A DNA stretch of 17,358 nt from Pseudomonadota bacterium (lineage in GTDB: Bacteria; Pseudomonadota; Alphaproteobacteria; Caulobacterales; Aquidulcibacteraceae). Below the pieces are notes generated by a model that saw only the letters and a list, made by a program, of their open reading frames with translations, searched no databases and was not told the DNA's origin. The translations under genes and the position numbers were made by a program. Shown here piece after piece: positions 13,217-17,358 of this stretch (position 1 is the stretch's first letter; every line of letters starts with the position of its first letter). The stretch lies in NCBI GenBank assembly GCA_023410295.1, contig JAEYPY010000045.1, positions 1 to 17,358 of the forward strand, written 5' to 3'.

Positions 13217-14733
13217 GCGAAGCGTTCCAGACCCTGCCGGACATGATCCGCGAGCACGCGGCGGCGCAGCCTGAGAAGATCGCGCTGATCGATGGCGAAC
13301 GGTCGCTTGCGTATGGCGCACTCGATGCCGTGATGGACCGTGTCGCGGCAGCGCTGCAGCGCGAAGGCGTCAAGCCGGGCGAGAGCGTCTCGATCTGCGC
13401 GACGGCGTCGCTGGAATATGCCTGCGCGTTCGTGGGCGCCCTACGAGCGGGCGCGGCGGTGGCGCCGCTGGCGCCCTCTTCGACGGCTGAGAGCATTGTC
13501 GGCATGATCGCCGATAGCGGCGCGAAGGTTTTCTTTCTCGATGCCGGCGTGGCGGCTGCGCTTGGCGACGCGCTGGGCGAGGTGAAGGCGAAGTTGGTGG
13601 CGCTCGATGCGGGCGCGCCTGGTGTGGCGTATGCGGATTTTCTGGCGGCGGAAGGCGCGAAGCCGGCGGCGGTGACCATCACGCCGGAGATGCCGTTCAA
13701 CATCATCTATTCGTCCGGCACGACGGGCGCGCCGAAGGGCATCGTGCAGAGCCACAAGATGCGCTTCGGGCATATCGCGCGCGCGGGTACGCTGGGCTAT
13801 GGGCCGGAGGCGGTGACGCTGCTGTCGACGCCGCTTTATTCGAACACCACGCTGGTAAGCTTGTTTCCGACGCTTGGGCTCGGCGGCACGGCGGTGCTGA
13901 TGAAGAAGTTCGAAGCCGGCGAATATCTGAAGCTGGCCGAACGCCACCGCGCGACGCACACGATGCTGGTGCCGGTGCAGTATCAGCGCATCATGGCGCG
14001 CGAGGATTTCGCGCGCTACGACCTCTCCAGCTTTCAAATGAAGTTCTGCACCTCGGCGCCGTTCAGTGCGGCGCTGAAGGCGGACGTGCTGAAGCGCTGG
14101 CCTGGCGGGCTCATCGAATATTTCGGCATGACCGAGGGCGGCGGCACGTGCGTGCTTGTAGCGCATCAATATCCGGACAAGCTGCACACGGTGGGCCAGC
14201 CGGCGCCGGGGCACGATATCCGCGTCATCGGCGAAGACGGGCGCGAGCTGCCGCGCGGGGAGATCGGCGAACTGGTCGGCCGCTCCGAGATCATGATGAG
14301 CGGTTATCACAACCGCAAGGAACAGACCGACGCGGCGATCTGGGTGTCGCCTGAGGGCTTGCCATTCATTCGCACCGGCGATGTCGGCCGCTTCGATGCG
14401 GACGGATTCATCGAGCTGATGGACCGCAAGAAGGACATGATCTTCTCGGGCGGCTTCAACATCTATCCGAGCGATCTGGAAGCCGTGCTGCGCCAGCATG
14501 AAGACGTGGCCGATGTTGCCGTCGTCGGCGTGCCGAGCGCGGAATGGGGCGAAACGCCGGTGGCGTTCGTGGTTTCGCGCGGCGCGGAGGCGGAAACGCT
14601 GCGCGCATTCGCCAATGCGCGGCTCGGCAAGATGCAGCGCATCGCGGCGGTTGAGCTCGTGGACGAGCTGCCGCGCAGCCATATCGGCAAAGTGCTAAAG
14701 CGCGAGCTGCGGGACGCTTACGTCAAACGCTGA
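13213..14733 (+). CDS. AMP-dependent acyl-CoA synthetase/ligase
   Basis: 506 residues, a complete class I adenylate-forming enzyme. The P-loop-like A3 motif is YSSGTTGAPKG (166-176), A5 is YFGMTEGG (303-310), A7 is RTGDVGRFDADG (387-398), the hinge is DRKKDMIFSGGFNIYPSDLE, and the catalytic Lys is K493 in PRSHIGKVLKREL. It should activate a carboxylic acid (probably a fatty or aromatic acid) with ATP and then form the CoA thioester; the exact acid cannot be read from the motifs. The start ATG overlaps the previous stop (ATGA). Its end overlaps the pirin gene's end by 11 bases in convergent orientation. Confidence 0.92.
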   Translation: MSEAFQTLPDMIREHAAAQPEKIALIDGERSLAYGALDAVMDRVAAALQREGVKPGESVSICATASLEYACAFVGALRAGAAVAPLAPSSTAESIVGMIADSGAKVFFLDAGVAAALGDALGEVKAKLVALDAGAPGVAYADFLAAEGAKPAAVTITPEMPFNIIYSSGTTGAPKGIVQSHKMRFGHIARAGTLGYGPEAVTLLSTPLYSNTTLVSLFPTLGLGGTAVLMKKFEAGEYLKLAERHRATHTMLVPVQYQRIMAREDFARYDLSSFQMKFCTSAPFSAALKADVLKRWPGGLIEYFGMTEGGGTCVLVAHQYPDKLHTVGQPAPGHDIRVIGEDGRELPRGEIGELVGRSEIMMSGYHNRKEQTDAAIWVSPEGLPFIRTGDVGRFDADGFIELMDRKKDMIFSGGFNIYPSDLEAVLRQHEDVADVAVVGVPSAEWGETPVAFVVSRGAEAETLRAFANARLGKMQRIAAVELVDELPRSHIGKVLKRELRDAYVKR

Positions 14734-15592
14734 CCTTCGGCGGCTCGCCGAAATTGCCGGCTTGGTAATCCTGAATGGCGGCGATGATCTCTTCGCGCGT
14801 GTTCATCACGAAGGGTCCATGCGCGACGACGGGTTCGTTGATCGGTTCGCCGTGGCCGAACAGGATGAAGGCCGGTTCGTTGGCCGCTTCGACAACGATC
14901 TCATCGCCATCGTCGTTGAATTCGACGAGCCGCCAATGCGGAACGTCTTGGCCGCTCACGCGCACGGCGCCGCGGACCACGTAGAAGAAGACATTGCGTG
15001 TCGCCGGCGCGCGCAGCACGGCGCGGGCGCCGGGCGTGAGCTCCATCGTCGACATGAAATGGCTGCTGAGCGTTTCGACCGGGCCTTTGGCGGCGCCGAG
15101 TTCGCCGGCGATGAGATTGAGCGTCGCGCCGCCATCGCCCGTGGGCAGCGCCGGGATGTCTTCGCGCTGCACGCCGGTGTAGGCGGGCGCTGTCATCTTG
15201 AGACGCGACGGCAGATTGACCCAGAGCTGCAGGATTTCCATCGGCCCGCCCTCGCGCTTAAAGCTCGGCGGCGAGAGCTCGGCGTGGATGAGGCCGGCGC
15301 CCGCCGTCATCCATTGCACGCCGCCGGCGCGGATGACGCTTTCGTGGCCGCCGGAATCGTAGTGGCCGAGTTCGCCTTCGAGAATGAAGGTCACCGTCTC
15401 GAAGCCGCGATGCGGATGCGGCCCGAACGGCAAGCCGCGATTGTTCGGCGCGTAAGTCTGCGGGCCATGGTGATTGAGGAAGAGAAACGGATCGACTTGC
15501 GAAACGCGCGGGCCCGGCAACGGCCGGCGCGTGACGAGATCGCCGATATCATCGCGGAAGCTGTCGTGAATGGCGCGGATGGTGCGGTACAT
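14723..15592 (-). CDS. Pirin family protein
   Basis: 289 residues, a two-cupin pirin. The metal site is complete in the N-terminal cupin: HPHRGFETVT (His59, His61) and AGLIHAELSP (His103, Glu105), spaced as in human pirin. The C-terminal part carries the second cupin (PATRNVFFYVVRGAVRV). Bacterial pirins include quercetin 2,3-dioxygenase-like enzymes and redox sensors; the specific role is open. The start is taken as ATG at 15592; a TTG six bases upstream would add only two residues. CTCTAAGTA just upstream may be a promoter element. It lies 40 bases after fahA on the same strand and could be read with it. Confidence 0.9.
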   Translation of the reverse strand: MYRTIRAIHDSFRDDIGDLVTRRPLPGPRVSQVDPFLFLNHHGPQTYAPNNRGLPFGPHPHRGFETVTFILEGELGHYDSGGHESVIRAGGVQWMTAGAGLIHAELSPPSFKREGGPMEILQLWVNLPSRLKMTAPAYTGVQREDIPALPTGDGGATLNLIAGELGAAKGPVETLSSHFMSTMELTPGARAVLRAPATRNVFFYVVRGAVRVSGQDVPHWRLVEFNDDGDEIVVEAANEPAFILFGHGEPINEPVVAHGPFVMNTREEIIAAIQDYQAGNFGEPPKVSV

Positions 15593-15632
15593 GGGCAATT
15601 ACTTAGAGGGCGCCCATGCCCGCGCCAACCAG

Positions 15633-16637
15633 TTACGCGCGTGTTACTTCCTGCTCGATGCGGCCGAAGATGGCGTGGCCCTTGGCGTCGCGCATTTCGA
15701 TTTCGATGCGGTCGCCGTGCTTGAGGAAGGGCGTGATCGGCTTGCCGGTGTTGATGGTCTCGATCATGCGCTGCTCGGCGATGCAGGAATAGCCGCGGCC
15801 GCCTTCGCTGACCGGCTTGCCTGGGCCGCCGTCGGCATCGCGATTGGAGACCGTGCCGGAGCCGATGATCGTGCCGGCGCAGAGCTCGCGCGTTTTCGCG
15901 GCGTGCGCAATGAGTTGGCCGAAATCGAAGGTCATGTCCTCGCCGGCATTGGCGGCGCCGAAGGGCTTGCCGTTCAAGCTCACGTGCATTGGGAGATGCA
16001 ACTTGCCGTCGCGCCACGCATCGCCGAGCTTCTCCGGCGTCACCGCGACCGGCGAGAACGCCGAGGAAGGCTTCGACTGGAAGAAGCCAAATCCCTTCTC
16101 CAGCTCCGCCGGAATGAGATTGCGCAGGCTCACATCGTTGACGAGCATGACGAGGCGGGTGCGCTTTCTCGCCTCATCGGGGCTGATGCCGGCTTCGCAA
16201 TCGTCGACCACGACGGCGACTTCCGCTTCGAAATCGCAACCCCAGGCTTCGTCTTTGAGCGGGATCGGATCGCGGGGGCCAAGGAAGATATCGCTGCCGC
16301 CCTGGTACATGAGCGGATCGGTCCAGAAGCTTTCCGGCATCTTCGCGCCGCGGGCCTGGCGGACCAGCGCGACGTGATTCACATAAGCCGAGCCGTCGGC
16401 CCACTGATAGGCGCGCGGCAGCGGCGATGCCGCTTCGCGCTCATGGAAGCGTTCGCGGAGAACGCTGCCGGCGTTGACGCCTTCGGCGAGCGCCTTGAGG
16501 CGCGGTTCGGCGTGGGCCCAATCATCGAGCGCGGCCTGCAGCGTTGGTACGCTCGGCTCATGCGCGCACCAAGCGAGATCGTCCGAGACGACGACGAGCT
16601 TGCCGTCGCGGCCGTGGCGGAGTGAGGCGAGTTTCAT
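15633..16637 (-). CDS. fahA: Fumarylacetoacetate hydrolase (fumarylacetoacetase)
   Basis: 334 residues. It cleaves fumarylacetoacetate to fumarate and acetoacetate, the last step of tyrosine/homogentisate breakdown in the cytosol. Visible features: N-terminal MKLASLRHGRDGKLVVVS, SFWTDPLMYQGGSD, the metal-binding ExE in CDFEAEVAVVV (Glu137, Glu139), LVNDVSLR (Asp168), GSGTVSN and the C-terminal GDRIEIEMRDAKG. The length fits the roughly 335-residue bacterial form. The start was chosen at 16637 because it overlaps the maiA stop by ATGA; the longer open frame to 16892 runs through maiA. The pairing with maiA strongly supports this substrate rather than another member of the FAH superfamily. Confidence 0.92.
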   Translation of the reverse strand: MKLASLRHGRDGKLVVVSDDLAWCAHEPSVPTLQAALDDWAHAEPRLKALAEGVNAGSVLRERFHEREAASPLPRAYQWADGSAYVNHVALVRQARGAKMPESFWTDPLMYQGGSDIFLGPRDPIPLKDEAWGCDFEAEVAVVVDDCEAGISPDEARKRTRLVMLVNDVSLRNLIPAELEKGFGFFQSKPSSAFSPVAVTPEKLGDAWRDGKLHLPMHVSLNGKPFGAANAGEDMTFDFGQLIAHAAKTRELCAGTIIGSGTVSNRDADGGPGKPVSEGGRGYSCIAEQRMIETINTGKPITPFLKHGDRIEIEMRDAKGHAIFGRIEQEVTRA

Positions 16638-17284
16638 TTCTTCGGCGCGTCCTTCTGGTTCTCGGGCGCAGCTTTGATGAAGGCTGGATGCTGGCGCGCT
16701 TCTTCGTCCCATTTCACGAGGCGCGGGAACGGAGAGAGATCGGTGTTGTAGCGGCGCGCGTTGGCCATTTGAGGCACGAGCATGATGTCGGCGAGCGTGA
16801 TCTGGTCGCCGAACACGTGGCGGCTGTCGCCGCGCTGCTCGGCCTGATGCTCCAGCGCGGCGAAGCCGAGCTTGATCCAATGGCGATACCACTCGCCGAC
16901 GTGATCGTCATCGGCGCTGAACTCGAGCTTGATGCGTGTCAGGACGCTGGTGTTGTTCAAGGGATGTATGTCGCAGCCGATGGTGAGCGCGAAGGCGCGC
17001 ACTTGCGCCGAGAGCCAGGGATCGGCTGGCAGCAAGGGCGGATCGCGATAGGTCTGATCGAGCCAGACCAAGATCGAGAGCGATTGCGTCAAGAGCCCGT
17101 GCTCGGTCTCCAGCGCCGGCACGCGCATCTGCGGATTCTTCGAGCGGTACGGCTCGCGCATCTGCTCGTCCGTACCGGGCATGATATTGACCGGAACGGA
17201 CTCGTACTCGACGCCTTTGAGATTGAGCCCGATGCGGACGCGATAAGCGGCGGAGGAGCGCCAGTAATCGTAGAGCTTCAGCAT
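16634..17284 (-). CDS. maiA: Maleylacetoacetate isomerase (zeta-class GST)
   Basis: 216 residues. It converts maleylacetoacetate to fumarylacetoacetate using glutathione. The N-terminal thioredoxin-like domain begins MLKLYDYWRSSAAYRVRIGLNLKG with the SSxxxR motif (Ser10, Ser11, Arg15) typical of zeta GSTs, followed by NPQMRVPALE and LTQSLSILVWLDQTY. The helical C-terminal domain has the conserved HPLNN and ITLADIMLVPQ. The start ATG at 17284 fits the family N-terminus; GTG at 17299 would add five residues and has no better ribosome-binding site. It is first of an operon with fahA (4-base overlap). The other pathway genes (hppD, hmgA) are not in the window. A 12-base inverted repeat lies upstream. 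Confidence 0.93.
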   Translation of the reverse strand: MLKLYDYWRSSAAYRVRIGLNLKGVEYESVPVNIMPGTDEQMREPYRSKNPQMRVPALETEHGLLTQSLSILVWLDQTYRDPPLLPADPWLSAQVRAFALTIGCDIHPLNNTSVLTRIKLEFSADDDHVGEWYRHWIKLGFAALEHQAEQRGDSRHVFGDQITLADIMLVPQMANARRYNTDLSPFPRLVKWDEEARQHPAFIKAAPENQKDAPKK

Positions 17285-17311
17285 GGGATAGTCTCTCACA
17301 GGAGCGCGGCT

Positions 17312-17358
17312 CTTCAGACCCGCTTTTTTCTTGGCCGCTAGAGTACGCGGGTCTGAAG
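17312..17358. repeat. Perfect 12-base inverted repeat upstream of maiA
   Basis: CTTCAGACCCGC (17312-17323) and GCGGGTCTGAAG (17347-17358) are exact inverted copies separated by 23 bases that contain a T6 run and CTAGAG. It ends exactly at the window edge, so the arms may extend further. It begins 27 bases upstream of the maiA start. It could be an operator for a dimeric regulator of the tyrosine pathway or the terminator of a gene beyond the edge. Confidence 0.5.

Noticed and set aside
1..17358. CRISPR array or IS element with transposase
   Set aside because: No regularly spaced direct repeats and no transposase-like protein seen on either strand.

Overview
The window looks like a chromosomal piece of a GC-rich alphaproteobacterium, possibly from the Caulobacterales/Hyphomonadaceae area. 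That placement is an inference from composition and protein style (about 65-70% GC, a TonB-dependent receptor next to an M49-like lipoprotein, a short RNase D, a maleylacetoacetate isomerase/fumarylacetoacetase pair) and was not tested by any search.

Left part (1-3160). A small hypothetical protein on the minus strand is followed by about 770 bases with no convincing gene but with several foldable structures, including a large inverted repeat at 657-730. Then comes a low-GC block. Its main gene (1308-2447, +) encodes an unusual fusion: a tyrosine-recombinase-like N-terminus that has lost the first catalytic Arg and everything after the HxxR box, joined in frame to a complete-looking TIR domain that keeps its catalytic-type Glu. 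One base after its stop starts a 38-codon ORF for a cationic/hydrophobic mini-protein. Next is a DUF559 (Vsr-like) nuclease gene boxed by two inverted REP-like elements, with a third copy beside the lepA stop. This is the accessory, possibly defence- or mobility-related, part of the window.

Middle (3160-5765). lepA (EF-4) lies on the minus strand and is broken at codon 441 by an in-frame TAG, without a frameshift. The codon count of the whole gene matches an intact LepA. Upstream of it is a small membrane protein resembling the VTT/DedA type, then a complete tRNA-Leu(CAG) with its own promoter.

Right part (5877-17358). This is mostly ordinary metabolism and envelope. A D-aminoacylase-like amidohydrolase, an M49-like zinc peptidase lipoprotein and a TonB-dependent receptor lie in a row on the plus strand. 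The receptor reading frame begins at its TonB box and has no visible signal peptide. It ends tail-to-tail on an exported NTF2-like protein. A tightly overlapping trio follows (RNase D, small two-TM protein, acyl-CoA-ligase-type enzyme). Facing it on the minus strand is a tyrosine/homogentisate degradation pair (maiA-fahA, 4-base overlap) followed by a pirin gene. The window ends on a perfect 12-base inverted repeat upstream of maiA.

All protein assignments come from reading motifs by eye; no database search was run.
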